A stretch of 64,000 nt of DNA from positions 806,001 through 870,000 of the forward strand of contig JAPEHQ010000021.1 in NCBI GenBank assembly GCA_027405735.1. The letters run 5' to 3'. Shown one piece after another: positions 51,501 to 64,000 of this stretch. The number at the start of each line of letters is the position of its first letter. The stretch's first letter is position 1. The notes under the pieces are model-generated. The model was not told the origin of the DNA. It searched no databases and saw nothing but the letters and a program-made list of their open reading frames with translations. This DNA comes from Mucor racemosus (Eukaryota > Mucoromycota > Mucoromycetes > Mucorales > Mucoraceae). Position numbers and translations under genes: made by a program.

Positions 51501-52450
51501 TACTGATGTAGTCCCATTTTGCTAATTTTTTGGCATTTAAAATGTGTATTGTATGCTTCTGGTTAGCTCTAGCTGCATTTAATGATCTCATTTTCGGTTT
51601 TTTTTTGTATGCTGCATATAGTAATGGCTAAAAGATAAAGCGTTTTGGCCAAAACTTTTGTATTCAAGCTCGATAATTATCATTAAAAGAGCTAAAATTA
51701 TTACAATATATATATATATATATTTTGCATTTTCAATTCAAACACTAGAATTGCTTAGACAGTGGCGTATATCATACATCTTGTGTATACCATATGTCCC
51801 ATAAGCAATAGGAGATTGGTGTCTCTATACACAACATATTCTCAATAATATTTCGGTCTGAAATGTGGAATGTATATAAGAGTATGATATAGTAAGAAAA
51901 AAATAGGAGAAAACATATTCCACGGCATTACTGCTATATAAATTATATTGACCTCTTCCAGTAGCATTTAAAAAAGATACGTACGTACATATATTCATTT
52001 TATTCAGATTTTGTTCCGGGAAAAGCTGATGTAATAAATAAACGTCTATAAACACTATACAGGAGAAGAACCCTTGATGTACTGATCATGTGTACAATAA
52101 CTGGTCGTCAGTCATTTGATACACACTATCAATCATTGTCTAATAAATTAGATACAAACTGAATAAATGAAATCCCTTGTTGTGTCAATCAGCTTTCACA
52201 CTGCCATAAAAATATGTTGGATCTACTCCCATGATATCACATGAAACGGAATACTTTGACGATAGTTATATGTGGCTTACATTATATTTAAAATGTATAT
52301 ATTAATACTATATACTCATAAATGGCAATTTTTTTTTTGAAAAAGAGGATGTTATTACATGCATTTCGTACTTTTTTGAGAATAGATTTCAAAATGGCTT
52401 TATTGCTATTTACTTTTTACACTTAATATCTTCACATACATTCTCTATTA

Positions 52451-52480
52451 CCCCCCCCCCCTCCTCCTCCTCCTCCCCCC
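52451..52480. other. C-rich tract, potential G-quadruplex on the minus strand
   Basis: Thirty bases consisting only of c and t: 11 c, four tcc steps and six c. The complement has long G runs separated by single A. In a genome this AT-rich the tract is exceptional. It lies 520 bases upstream of the kelch gene start. Confidence 0.7.
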
Positions 52481-52687
52481 TTGTCTCCTGTGTCAATGTT
52501 GATGTTGTCGCCATAAAATTAACATCTCGGTAATTTGAGACGGCACAAATTCGCTTTTAACTTTCATTTTGTAATATAATGTTGTGCATATTGTTGTCAT
52601 CACATAAGTCTATGTTTGTATAAAAGAAAATTTCTTAATAATATAGAATAACATCATTACTTGCGATCTGTATGTAATATCATATCA

Positions 52688-52723
<36 letters not shown>

Positions 52724-53003
52724 GTTAAAATATAAATATTTCATTCAAAATGAAAAAAGATAAATTACCTATTTTTTCGGTGTCAAAAGAAAGGTTGAAT
52801 TCAGTATTATCAGCATAATGATACTATGTATTTATATGCTAAATATATTTTTTATTGTTAATATAGAAATCATTATTTAGACAAGCCGTTTTGTTAACAT
52901 TTCGTTTCTTTTTTTCTCTCCTTCTTCTTCTTTTTTACATTTTTTTTTATACTTATTTCCTTTAGTTCAGTAGATTCAATATATATATATAAAACATTAT
53001 TCA

Positions 53004-55043
53004 ATGAAAGCGATAAATGGATTGAAATCCAATCTTTTCATATTATCATTCTTTGTAATTTCTGTTCGATCTGTAATCGCTCAGATTGATCAACAGAGCG
53101 CAGTGAAACCATCACCAAGATGGGCCAATGGCAAGTTCCTTGATAAATCATTGAATTTTTATATATAAACTAAACCATTAATATATTATAAAAAGAGTAG
53201 AGTGTGTACTATTAACCTTTACAGGTGCTCTTGTATGTTTTGGTGGAATATTAGAGTCTGGAGTTTCAACAAATTCAATGCACTCTTTAAACTTGTATGA
53301 ATCATGGAATACAACAGATCCTGCTTGGTCTGTCATGGGCACATCTATAGATCAAATACAACCTATTTCATTTTTTGCCGCTACTTATTTATCCAATACA
53401 CATAATTTTTTAATTGATGGAGGTACATCACTTTATCTTGAACCAACCGTTAAAAATCAAACGTCTTTATACTATGATACATTACAAGATAATTGGGTGA
53501 AACCAAATATAAAAGGACAAATGCCAGTGCGAAGGTATATTATTTTCTTAATGCCATTATGACGATTATGCAAACTATTTTATTAGGAAACAACATACCG
53601 CAGTGTCAGATGATCAAGGCCGTGTATGGTTATGGGGAGGCTTAAGGTAAAAAAAAAAAAAAAAGTAAAAAGATCATATATTAATACATCCCCTTAAAAA
53701 TTTATTATTTGTTAGTGACATGTCTACTTATGGAGGACCCAATATTTTCTACAATACATGGGCTCTAATCAACACACAAACATGGTCAGTAACATATCCT
53801 CAAGTTGAGAATAATCCTTCACCACGAATTGATCATACTGCAACTATGATATCCAATAAATACATTCTAATCATTGGTGGAGTAATTTATTCACACGATG
53901 TTACTGACCCAACTGGTCAACTTGCATTAAATCCTGTATCAATGAGTTCTTTATTGCTATTTGATATAGCAAGTAACCGATGGATAAAAATCACTGCAGG
54001 TGGAAATATTCCTGCTCCTCGTAGAGGCCATTCAGCTGTACTTAGTAAGAATGTATAAAAATGTTATGTTTATATATCATATACATAATTATTATTGCTA
54101 TGCATGAAATTTTGCGTATTAATGCATATTTAATTTTATGTAGGTCTTGACGGCAAAAGCGTCATCGTTTTTGGTGGCGGAATGCCAGAAGATGAACATA
54201 CCCAAATGAATGATGTATTTATACTAGAATTGGCTACAATGCGTTGGACAGCACCTTCTATTAAAGGTGTACCACCAAAGCCAAGAAGATATCATAAAGG
54301 TACTATTAAATTTGTATAAAATTTTCATTTGACTAACCATGTGTATAGCATACCTTGTAGATGATTTGATGCTTGTGTCATTTGGATTAAGTGGCGATAA
54401 TACTGGCTTTGACGATGTTAATATATTGAGTATCTCAAGTTGGTCATGGATAACTCAGTACACTGCCAATGTAGCTTGGCTATCAGGAAATACAACCTCA
54501 GCTAACGGTATCGTTCGAAATAATACAGGTAAACTTATTTTCAAAACCTACATACATTTACAAAAAAAAAAAAAAAAAAAAAAAAAACTAATGAAATCAA
54601 CAGGTAATGTTACTGACTACGATCCCAACTCAAAAATTCAGGGAAATGAACATGAAATCTCAACTGAAACTCGTATTAAAGCAGGAGTAATCGCTGGTGT
54701 TGTAAGCGGAGGTGTTGTTATAGTGAGTATATACTGATCAAAATGATTGATACAAAAATTAACGATAATTACAATTTAGTTGGGTGGTGGCATATTCCTT
54801 GTATTGAGTATCGTCATTTTCAAGAGAAAGCAAACCAAAACGAAGAAAACAAGCAATAGTAACGCTGTTGACCCTGCCAGTATCGGGCAAGATAGTGAAT
54901 CTACAATAAGTGATCTTGCATTTGAGCCTCACTCAGCAGCTATACAATTTCAAAAACCAGATAATCGCTCCTCAATCCGCTATGCATCTCAAATAGAAAA
55001 TGAAGAGCACTTTTATAAGCCGAACGCTAAAACTGATGAATGA
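53004..55043 (+). CDS. Kelch-repeat type I membrane protein
   Basis: Probably a cell-surface or secretory-pathway protein with an extracytoplasmic beta-propeller; function unknown. Eight exons: 53004-53130, 53225-53534, 53587-53646, 53716-54044, 54144-54299, 54349-54528, 54604-54722 and 54780-55043, giving 514 residues. A signal peptide (residues 1-30, LFILSFFVISVRSVIA) precedes kelch blades with paired Gly and distal Trp/Tyr: LVCFGGIL, VWLWGGL, ILIIGGVI ... NRWIKITAGGNIPAPRRGHS, VIVFGGG and MLVSFGL. One membrane span follows (AGVIAGVVSGGVVI / LGGGIFLVLSIVIF), then a basic KRKQTKTKK stop-transfer and a cytosolic tail of about 75 residues. Mucoralean fungi have many such proteins (family knowledge). 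The first intron uses a GC donor. Confidence 0.88.
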
Positions 55044-56074
55044 GTATATTTACACTTTCTCCTTGTAACATAAATCATATATAAATATTTACATAAAAAA
55101 ATCTTTACTATTATACATTTAATTAGCCACATGTTTATGATGCATATTTATAATAAAGTGTCATACAAACTTATTTAAAGCATCTTTTGTCCGTATAAAA
55201 CATATATATATATATATATACTGAAGCATATCTAAAAGCAGTAAACTTTATGACAAAAGCTGTCTGTGCCTGATTTTTCGCCGAAATATAATGCAACAGA
55301 GTTCGAAGATTTGTTATTCAAAAACCAAAAAAAAAAAAAAAAAAAAAAAAAACATTTTTGACTGAAATAATGCTTTAAATACACTATTCACTCCCTCAAT
55401 TTTTTGTATCTGTTATAAGTACTTAATTCTATAAATTAAATGCAAAGCAGAAATAACTATATACTAGTATAGCTTCGGCTTGAAAAGCCATTACTTGTAA
55501 GCTAGACTTAATAGCGAAAATATTGCTAGATATACTTGATAATGATAATGCTAATGCATCAAAATGATAATCGCATGCAAATGACATAAAATAGACGGGG
55601 TATTGTAAATACTAGAGTAGCCTTTGTTGCTACGATATACTGAGATTAAGCCTTTGTCATTAAATTTGCTCCTTTACGGAACATCTAATAATAAAAAATA
55701 GTTTTTTATTTATTTCTTTTTATTGTAGAAGCTAAAAATTTACAATCCATAACCATTAGTTGCTTTTCTTTTTAATTTATCTATAAAATATAATATATTC
55801 ATTTTATAAAATTTCATCTAGTTCGATTAAAGTTACACTCTATAATTAACAAACTTTATTAACAATCTGAAATGCTCAGAAGCAGTTACACTCCGTACGT
55901 TAAAATGTATTTTTTTTTGTAGGTACCTGGTCGAGCAAAATTTGAATTTTCAAAAAAAAAAATTCATGTTTTCAATCTTCAAAATGGGAGTATGCCTTTT
56001 TTCTATAACTAACCTCATAATAAACATTTTTTAGAATATACCTCAGAGACCACAAAATAGATATGAATTAGTCA
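55044..56074. other. Intergenic stretch after the kelch gene
   Basis: AT-rich, no gene seen. It contains a (ta)n tract at 55203-55220 and about 26 A at 55326-55351. Confidence 0.45.
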
Positions 56075-57100
56075 CATTATGCTAGCTATTCCTGAATTCA
56101 TGTTATATCTCATGAAAGGCTCAAAAACACGTAAAATCCACTGCTTTTCCCTTAAAAACTAGGTTTCACTTTTCATCCCTGCTCTACTTTTTTTTTCACT
56201 AAATAACACCAAGATAAAATTATATGTAAACGTACCTGAGATGTTCAGCTTTAATCCAAAAACAAGTATCCAGAAATATCCTATTTTTTGCAGTTGGTAT
56301 TAATTTTTCAGTGCTAATGTTTCAGATTTTTTTACGCGTATTTCACTGCTAAAGGATTGAAAACTTTGAGGCTTCATATCTCCAGAAAAAATTAAGCTAT
56401 ACTAACACTTTCTAGTAATAAAACCTACTTGTTTTAAAGTGCTCTATAACATATTTCAATACAAAAAAATTCTGAGCACTTTTATTTTTTTTCACTTTTT
56501 TGAGCATTTCTATAGTAGGTTTCAAAATATTGGCTAAATTGTGCAACATTGTTTTTGCATTCATGTCATTAAGATCGTTAAGCTCTCTCGGACTCAGTTT
56601 AGAGTTTTTCAAAATATTGATTTTTCGTGGAGATACCCTCAAAAATGTGTACAAAAAGGTACTTCCATTTCTAGCTTCCATTTTTCCCTTATATACCCTC
56701 ATCCCAAATTCTGAATCTGAAAAAAATTGGATAAAAATCTTGTTTTCTCTACGGGAAATGCAGCTAGAAGATTATGTAATAGCTCGATCGATAGATAAGT
56801 TTTTTGCACATCATTTCAGTTTATTATATTTTAAATATGTTTATAAAAAATATGTGTATCTTCAAAAAGCCTCCAAAATTTCAATTGCATTTTACGCAAA
56901 ATTTAATGTAAAATGTTTGTCTGGATTGTATTTAGATGGACGCAGAATTCAAAACTGTACAAGAGCTATTTAGTATACTAGGTCGACTTACTTTGCAGTT
57001 CATGATCAATTAAACGATTTTATTTTTTTCATCATTTTTCGTCCATTTTTTAAAATAAATATTGGAACTTGGAACCCAGTTATCATAAGCTGTAAGCTGT
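56075..57100 (-). repeat. 1-kb repeat E, inverted copy
   Basis: Inverted counterpart of 43885-44905. The 157-codon ORF at 56500-56973 and the 96-codon ORF at 56412-56702 lie on opposite strands of this repeat. Neither is conserved as a frame in the other copy, so both are probably fortuitous. Confidence 0.75.
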
Positions 57101-57450
57101 GATATCGACTATTATTTTGATTATCTCGATGAAAAAGCAATGTTTTTTAACAAAAAATGTAGAGTAGCAATCAATTAGACCTATCTTGTGAATACAGAAA
57201 TTAAGCACTGGATAATGAGTTTTAAGTTTTACAAAATAATAAACTAATATTCACAACTGCAGAAAACAAAGAAAAAAACTCCCCATTCTTGTGAATATTG
57301 ATCCAATATCCAATTCATCTCTAATTATACATGATGGTAGATTTAAATATATCCTGCATAAAAATTTATATTTCTACTTTCGTAGATCACTGTGAATTGA
57401 GAAAACCAGCAGCAAAACATAATATTTCTGTTCAATAAAACTACATGTTG
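57101..57450. other. Spacer between repeat E and R2
   Basis: 350 bases, AT-rich, with nothing recognised. Confidence 0.4.
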
Positions 57451-57992
57451 TGTCCTATATTTTCATGATTGATAAATAATGCTTAAAAAAGAATACAGTT
57501 AAAGGAGGATGAGTAATGAATCAGTTCTTCAACAATCTAATAAAAACAAGATATCGTTTTTTATTTAGATATAAAAGCGTGGCCTTTTATATTGATTTGA
57601 CATTGAGATCTTGAGATGTAATTCAAAGCACTATATTAAACCATTGGATCTGTTTGATGGTAATCTATGGATGAAAATGGATCAATCATATTTAAACCAT
57701 TCTTGCAGAGCTTGTGAGTTGTCTTGTTGCAATGCTACGCTAAATGTGCTTGGATGTTAATTTGATAGCTACTTGATTGATTAACCGCTGGGATGAAATA
57801 ATATGGTGTCATAATTGAGGTCCAAGCGTTCTTGGTAATTACTGGATTAAACTTGGAACGCTAGGAGTTTCTTATATCTTATATCTGATATCATGACTTT
57901 GCACTTCAATACATGTCGTAGTCAATAGATGATTGTAAGATGTACTGATACTGTAGAAGGTGATAACATATGGGACTTGGTGACATACAACA
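57451..57992 (+). repeat. LTR-like repeat R2, copy 2
   Basis: About 540 bases from tgtcctatattttc to acatacaaca, homologous to 29771-30308. The upstream tgttg and the terminal caaca are complementary, as in LTR ends. It directly precedes inverted element copy C. No target-site duplication is clear. Confidence 0.5.
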
Positions 57993-58669
57993 GAGACTTT
58001 TTATGTTGACTTTAATTCACACAGCCTCGTTCTTCCCATGGTCTTCTTTCGGGTACCAAATGGGAACAACGACATCAACCTGTTTGGTAACACTAAAAGT
58101 ATTTATGCCTTTGTAAATTCCTGTTTTTAACACACAAATTTTTTCTTCTTCCCTACTATTTCCTCAGCTCTTTTAATTACGTTTAAAACTACAACAAAAA
58201 GTCCAATATTTTTTTATAAACTGAAATCAAGAAGCAGGTACAAGTACATGTTTTTCCTATTGTTTTTTTTGGAAATGAATTATTACAGTAACTGTTAATG
58301 TTAGGGTGCGTTATAATATCTTTTTCGAACAAAAAAAGCATCCAGGGCTTAATCATTTTGTTCCATTATCTACATTATAATCAATGCTTTTTTGGTCTAA
58401 AGTCGATATCTAACTGGAGAAAAACTGGTGATTATAAAAGTATGTATGATATTGAACTGATTTGAATGGATGAATAAACTCATATTAGTCTATTTAGTTT
58501 CTAAAAAGTATTTTTTTCTATTTAATGGCCAACAGCTAAGAAGAGGAAAACAAGATGTTGCCTTGTATGCCACTACCACCATCTATCAAAGGTACACCAT
58601 AATTATTGCTTATTAGCTTGTTAATTGATTTTACTAATAAATCAATTTTTATAGGCCAAAAGTAAGTTT

Positions 58670-58780
58670 GTTCTGGCAAAGCATTGAATAAACTGGCTTG
58701 GGACAAAGAGGGTAAATAGGTGGCAATAGGTCTCAGTGATGATAGCCATGTTTATGTTTATGATGTTGGAGGGATAAGAC
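58670..58780 (+). pseudogene. Captured dynein intermediate-chain exon (copy C)
   Basis: The plus strand reads SGKALNKLAWDKEGK, a stop codon, then VAIGLSDDSHVYVYDVGGI. The stop and the changed donor (ggagggataag in place of gagaggtaag) show decay. A tttttatagg acceptor-like sequence lies about 20 bases upstream, compatible with the original 5' border of the exon. Confidence 0.65.
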
Positions 58781-59989
58781 TAAAACTTAATGTAAATTAC
58801 CTCTAGCGCAATCATTATAAAGCAAAACTATATTATCATCAAATAAACTACTACACAATATTAATATATATAAAGATTTACAGTAATAAGCTTGAATCAA
58901 GTGGTGGGTACAGCATCGTAAGTTCTTGAAAAAGTTCTGTAGTATAAAATCTCTTATTTTTAAGACTTACAAAGCTTATAAGCGGAATATTAATTTAGAA
59001 AATTATTTTTGTCCAGATCATCAATTTTGACATTTTCCGAATTTTTTTTTCTGATTTTGCAAATCTAAAGTTAATTATACTACCAACTATAAAAACAAAA
59101 AATATGCATATATACAACATTTAGTGCTCTATTTGTTCAATCAAAAATAACAAACATTTTTATTGCAAAATATTACATAAAAATCCTTAAACCAAAATTT
59201 CGTTTTGGGGGCAAAAGTGCAAATTTTCATTACTTAACATTTAATATTAAGCTTTTATAAAATGCGTATTAGCTATGGCTACAATTTTCTCTGACAATGT
59301 AGTAGATTTAAACGTTGATTTTGGTATCAAAATTTGATTTTTCTGTTTTTTGAATAAAATCATGAGTGTTGGTAAGGATAAAATGAGTCCCGAAAATGTC
59401 CGCTACAAAAACTGAATTTTCAGACCGTACATGGTTAAATATAAGAAAAGTTAAAAAAACCAGCTTTTCCATCAAATTTTACAAAATTTTAAAGACGTCA
59501 TCAATGGATTTCAAATTTTAGGCTTTATTCAAAAACACGAAGGCCCCCTGTTTTTTCCTTTTTTAATAACAAGCAGGTAAATTTGATGAAGCAAAACCAT
59601 ATGGTTTGGTGGAATCACGAGTCTATATTGTATGTGCCTTATCCGTTATTGACTAAGACCTACTATAGTATCTTGCAAGATAAAGTTCCATCCGTGGCTG
59701 ATGAAGGTTAGATGGACGTTTCGACGTTAAAGTAACGCCTGACGCGTGAAATTTTAACGAAGCTTTTATCATAAACTTTCCTAGTATTCAGGTTTGAGTA
59801 AAAGAAAAACAAGTCGCTCTACTTGTTTAACTTTCTTTTAGCCCATCCTGATACGAGGTTTATTCTATCTGCGTTTGGTTCTTTTGATTATTTATCTGGT
59901 GGTTATCAGCTATTGATATCTGATTTTTGGCGCACCCCTGGCCACGGTGAGTCAAAATAATTTGAACCAACAGTTGATAGCTATGAGTT

Positions 59990-62300
59990 CTCTATGCAAT
60001 GTCTGGTATCTGTATTCGACAACTAGCTTTGTATGAACTATTTATTGGGTCTTCATCTAAAATATGCGGTGTCTTTTCTGAAAATAATGGAGTTCTTTTT
60101 TCTGAAAAAGCGGTTCTCTTTCAACAATCGCTGGTATCTTTTTAAGGTAATGTGGTTTTTTTTTATAAAATCTGGTCTCTTCTGTTTACAATATCTGGTA
60201 TCTTTACAACATTAGGTTTTTCTCAGCACAACGTGGTATCTTTTGTGCAGCATTTGGTCGTTTTGTATAGCAGCATTGGGTTTCTTATGCAAATAATTGG
60301 GTCTCTCGTATGCAATATCTTCTCTGTCTCTACAAAATTTCAAATCTTTTCTGCAAAATTGGGTCCTTTTCTACAAGGTCGCGTTTCTATTTTGTATAAC
60401 CATATATCTCTGAACAAATGTTGTCTCTTCCTGCTTTTTCTGGTGTCTTTTGTGCAAAATGCGTTCTGGTTTTTGTCCTCAATGTATGATTTACTTTTTA
60501 CAGTATATTGTCTCAATTTATGCTTATATGGTCTTTATTCATTTTCAACTGGTCTCAACTCATGCCCATCTGGTTTACCTATACACACTTTTGGTCTAAA
60601 TGTAAGTTTATGTAGCCTCATTGTATCCTCATCTTGTCTCAATTTATTTACTTATCTCGTTTCTATTCATAGTCATCTGGTCTTAATTTATTTTCAGCTG
60701 GTTTTCATTTATGCTGTTCTGGTCTTAATTCATGCTGCTTCTCAGGTATATATCTATGCTCCTCTGGTCGTCTTAATTTATTTTTACTACTAATCTAAAT
60801 TTATGTTCTTCTGGTATAAACTCTTACTTATGTGGCGTCAAATTCTGCTCATTTGGGGCCATATCGTTACATCTGTTCTAAATTTGCGCACTTCTTCTGG
60901 TCTCAATTTATGCTAGTGTGGTCTCCATCCCTGCTCTTCTGGTCAACGTCCATTCCCATTTGGTCTCAAGCATGCTCTTCTGGAATTAATTCATGCTTAT
61001 GTGAACGACGTTTATTCGTTTATCCATATTTGCTAGTAAGTCTTCCATGTCTATACTCAATTCATGTCTAACTGGTCTCAATTTATTCATATTTGGTCGT
61101 CATTTGTGCTCTTCCGGTCCAAAGTGGTGGTCCTCTAGCCAACTTTTGTACTCTTCTGCTCTCCATTTGTGGTGCTCAGGTCAAAATTCATGTTTATTTG
61201 GTCTACATTAACGCTAATCTCGTTTTAATTTTTCCCTTTTGGTATTAATTTATGCGCTTCTGGTATAAAAGCGTACTATTGTTGTCTAAATTCTTGACCT
61301 TCTAATTCCAATTCTTGCTCTTCTGATCTAAATCCATGGTCTTCTGGTTTGTATTCATGTATATTTGATATTAATTCATGCGTATTTTATTCTAATTTAT
61401 GTTGATCTGGTCTAAAAAGATTCATTTCTGGTCCCACTTTACGCTTCTCTGGTCTCAATTCTTGCGCATCTGGTTTAAAGTAATGTAGTTCTGGTGTGAA
61501 TTCTTAACTGGTATCAAACCATTCTCATCCGGTCTCAATCTTTAGGTATCTGGTTTCAAAACATTCTCATCTGATATAACTTTCTTTACATCTGGTCCTA
61601 ATTTATGGTAATCTGTTCTTCATTCATTTTTAACCGCATCGATTTACAATGTATGCGTTTCTAATCTTAATTTATTTTCAACTAGTCTAATTCTACGTTC
61701 TTCTGGTATAAAAGTCTACGTACGTGGTCCCAAATTATGCTTATCTGGTGTCAATTCCTTTATATCTAGTACCTGATCTAAATTCGTATACTTCAAATCT
61801 GAATTCATGCTATTCTGGTCTAACATTGCGATTTCTAATTTATGTATGCGCTCTTTATTTATGGTCTAAACGTATGTCCATTTGGTCTAAAGTAATGCTG
61901 ATCTGGTTTTAATTTATGCTTTTTTAGTATAGATTTATGCTCTTCTGGTCTAGAAACGTACTATTGCTGTCTAATTTCGTGTTCTTCTAATTTAAATTCA
62001 CGGCCTTTTGGTTTGTATTCATGTTTATTTTGTATTAATTTATGCTTATTTGATTCTAATTCATGCTCATCTGGTCTAAATGTATGTTCATTGGATTCCA
62101 ATTTGTGCTCTTTGGTTGTCAATTTATATGCCTATCTGGTGGTCTCAATCCCTACTAATCGGAACTCATTTTATGCTTGTCTTATCTCAATTAATCCTCA
62201 TTTGGTTTCAATCTATGCACTTCTGGTCTAAAGTTATGCTCATCTGCTGGTCTCAATTCATGTACGTCTCGTTTCACTTCTTTAACTTGTGGTCTTTATT
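59990..62300 (-). repeat. Degenerate 21-bp minisatellite array (copy C)
   Basis: Here the stop-poor strand is the plus strand: units such as tctggtctcaatttatgctc + a. It gives overlapping open frames (60033-60215, 60152-60793, 60832-61071, 62013-62231 and 62080-62346), whose peptides are simple heptads such as LVSIYAH or SGLNLCS depending on frame. The units are shuffled relative to A and B by small deletions. Confidence 0.8.
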
Positions 62301-62542
62301 CATGAAGAAGTTACTTACCTTGGTAAAAATTCAAAAAGTACTATGAACATCTGATCGCAATTTGGAATATTTGGTTTCTCATATGCTTTATTTATTTACT
62401 TTTAGCTCATTTTGGTATATCTGGTCTTGTCTCCTTGGTTTTGTTTCTTTGATATTATTATCTTAGTTACTATATTTTACTCAGAAGTTAAAGCATTTTT
62501 TTTGTTATCTCACTTTTGATACACCCTAGGCGGGTTTAAGTA

Positions 62543-62875
62543 TCAAAATGATTTGATCAAGAAAAAGCGATAACTTTTACCACCTTTATTGGAATGACAT
62601 CTATTTTGATGCTTTCCCATAAATTCGGTTACTATACTCAGTTGTTTGTCTTTGTACAATCGGTAATCCTGGGTCAATTTAACCTGGTTGCTCTCCATTC
62701 GTGGACTTGCGACCTCTCCCCCTTTTAGGATCTTGTAGTCTTCTTTCACGGTAACCGGCTGGAAACTATAGCCCTTTCTGGCAATCGGAGTCGTACTGTT
62801 TTTATAGCATCTGCTTGATTTTAGTATCACTTTATAGTATGGTGGTAAACAAGCTATAAAGTCAAATGGCAACAT
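62543..62875 (-). CDS. Element head ORF, copy C (110 residues, intact)
   Basis: An ATG-to-stop ORF with balanced composition, unlike the surrounding DNA: MLPFDFIACLPPYYKVILKS at the start, VTVKEDYKILKGGEVASPRM in the middle, and an end rich in Lys, His and Ser (GKHQNRCHSNKGGKSYRF). Basic overall, no membrane span, two to three Cys. Codon-level differences from copy B keep the length and reading frame, apart from one stop in B. The family is unknown to me. The nucleotide composition (about 42% GC) is much higher than the flanks, which suggests a former or present coding exon carried by the element. Confidence 0.5.
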   Translation of the reverse strand: MLPFDFIACLPPYYKVILKSSRCYKNSTTPIARKGYSFQPVTVKEDYKILKGGEVASPRMESNQVKLTQDYRLYKDKQLSIVTEFMGKHQNRCHSNKGGKSYRFFLIKSF

Positions 62876-63070
62876 GTAGATAGACCTCCTCGTGGTGTTG
62901 CTGGAAACGTTTTTTTAAACGGCTAACTATCTATTCCATTAAACCAATTATACGACAATTTACTTTTTGTTCATCTAAGAGAATTTTATTGTTTATAATC
63001 TCGACCCATAATTTTTTACTTGATTTGTTTTTTCTTCAATTCTTACATTGCATAATAAAAACTACAAGGC

Positions 63071-63720
63071 TGAAATTAATTGTTTTATCAATCTATTTAT
63101 TATTTCCTACTTTTTGTTCTGATACAAAGTATTAAATAATACAACTAAGAAGATGTAAAGTCATTGACAGTATTAATAAAACATATACTGCACAGAATAT
63201 AAATGTATTGATGTATTGATGTATTTCTATAAACCCACGAAGTTTGAACAAAAGCAAAATTATGTAAATTTGCTTGATCGTTTCCTATATACAAGGAAAC
63301 TATTATTTACAAATACCATATAAATATATATATCCGAGAGCGCTTTGCCGTTACGCTAGGAGATTATATCAATTTCAAAGCTAAAACATGTACTAAATCA
63401 TTTAATAAAAATAAAGGAAAACTGTTAGGAAATGAAAGAGCACACTAAAACTAAAGAACTTTATTATACGGTTGAAACATCTTTTATATTCACATTCTCT
63501 AATTATATGACTACTCTATTAAACTGAGGCAATATATATATATATATGATCACGTCTAGGTGGCGACACACACTAGTTCCACATTTATCAATACGTACAG
63601 TATAAACCGAGCTTTATAACATATTATACAACAATAATGTAAAACTTACTATATCAAACTGCTGTGTCATAACCTCAACCAAGAAATGTACACATACTTG
63701 TGGACGTAACATTTGAATTT
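63071..63720. other. Spacer between copy C and R2 copy 3
   Basis: 650 bases, AT-rich, with a (ta)n stretch near 63533-63547. No gene recognised. Confidence 0.4.
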
Positions 63721-64000
63721 TGTCGTATATTTTTAGGTTTTATAAATACTACTTAAAAAAAGAATACAATTAAAAAGAATGAGTAATGAATCAGTTCTTC
63801 AACTGTATAATAAAAACAAGATATCGTTTATTTAGATACAAAAGTATGGCCTTTTATATTGATTTGACATTGAAATCCGGAGATGTGATTTAAGGCACTA
63901 TTGACCCATGAGAACTGTTTGATAGTAATCTATGGATGGAAATGGATCAATCATAATCTAACCGTTCTTGCAGAGCATGTGAGTTGCCTTGTTTCAATGC
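63721..64000 (+). repeat. LTR-like repeat R2, copy 3 (cut by window end)
   Basis: Begins tgtcgtatatttttagg, as in copy 1, and follows it with about 90% identity to the window end. Whether an internal retrotransposon region follows cannot be seen. Confidence 0.5.

Larger units (their letters stand above)
50991..53003. other. Intergenic region between the arrestin and kelch genes
   Basis: No gene recognised in 2 kb. It contains a diverged repeat (about 51210-51500, related to 14700-15185), a (ta)n tract near 51705-51722, the C-rich tract at 52451-52480, a run of 30 A at 52693-52722, and a pyrimidine-rich stretch (52905-52965) before the kelch gene. Confidence 0.5.
58000..63070 (-). repeat. Repeat element copy C (inverted, most complete)
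   Basis: Reads on the minus strand from head (about 63070) to tail (about 58000): head with the intact 110-codon ORF (62543-62875), 21-bp minisatellite (about 62300 down to 59990), AT-rich tail, decayed dynein exon (58670-58780), and a distal tail (58020-58640) otherwise seen only in copy D. It is more diverged from A and B than they are from each other. About 5 kb in total. No target-site duplication or terminal inverted repeats were found. Confidence 0.8.

Overview
The window looks like nuclear DNA of a fungus, most probably an early-diverging one of the Mucoromycota type (inference). It is very AT-rich. The genes are split by short introns of about 50-75 bases with GTAAGT-like donors. The gene set is fungal: a 161-residue tropomyosin, RAD7, a DUF1746/Dsc4-like protein, ATX1 and an alpha-arrestin. 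A degraded Fanzor/TnpB-like fragment also fits this lineage. Many first exons and small exons fall outside simple ORF calls, so the gene models below were assembled by hand from splice signals and family conservation.

Layout. 1-3.8 kb: a repeat element (copy A) that runs in from the left. 5.8-21.5 kb: gene island 1, with a DHTKD1-like 2-oxoadipate dehydrogenase E1, a DnaJ-X co-chaperone convergent with it, a Fanzor relic, tropomyosin, a DUF1746 membrane protein and a full-length ABCB transporter. 22-25 kb: two copies of a 1.07-kb non-coding repeat. 25.0-32.4 kb: element copy B, almost identical to A, interrupted by an LTR-like repeat and followed by a truncated copy D. 34.7-41.2 kb: a compact island with RPS12 and RAD7 (divergent), a GT31 glycosyltransferase and a mitochondrial carrier (stop codons overlapping), and a molybdopterin synthase small subunit and ATX1 (divergent). 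41-46.5 kb: a long intergenic stretch with a foldback MITE, a 21-bp tandem repeat and an old repeat. 46.5-55 kb: 3-phosphoglycerate dehydrogenase, an arrestin-like protein and a kelch-repeat membrane protein. 55-64 kb: more old repeats, two further LTR-like copies, and element copy C in inverted orientation.

The genes are mostly housekeeping and do not form one pathway. Neighbours are often divergent or tail-to-tail. The unusual part is the repeat element seen as A, B, C and fragment D. It has a head with a conserved 110-codon ORF, a body of about 2.5 kb made of a degenerate 21-bp minisatellite that is largely free of stop codons on one strand, and an AT-rich tail carrying a captured exon of a cytoplasmic dynein intermediate-chain gene with its splice donor. 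I do not recognise this element as a described family. Its inverted and direct copies bracket the gene islands and could drive inversion or deletion.
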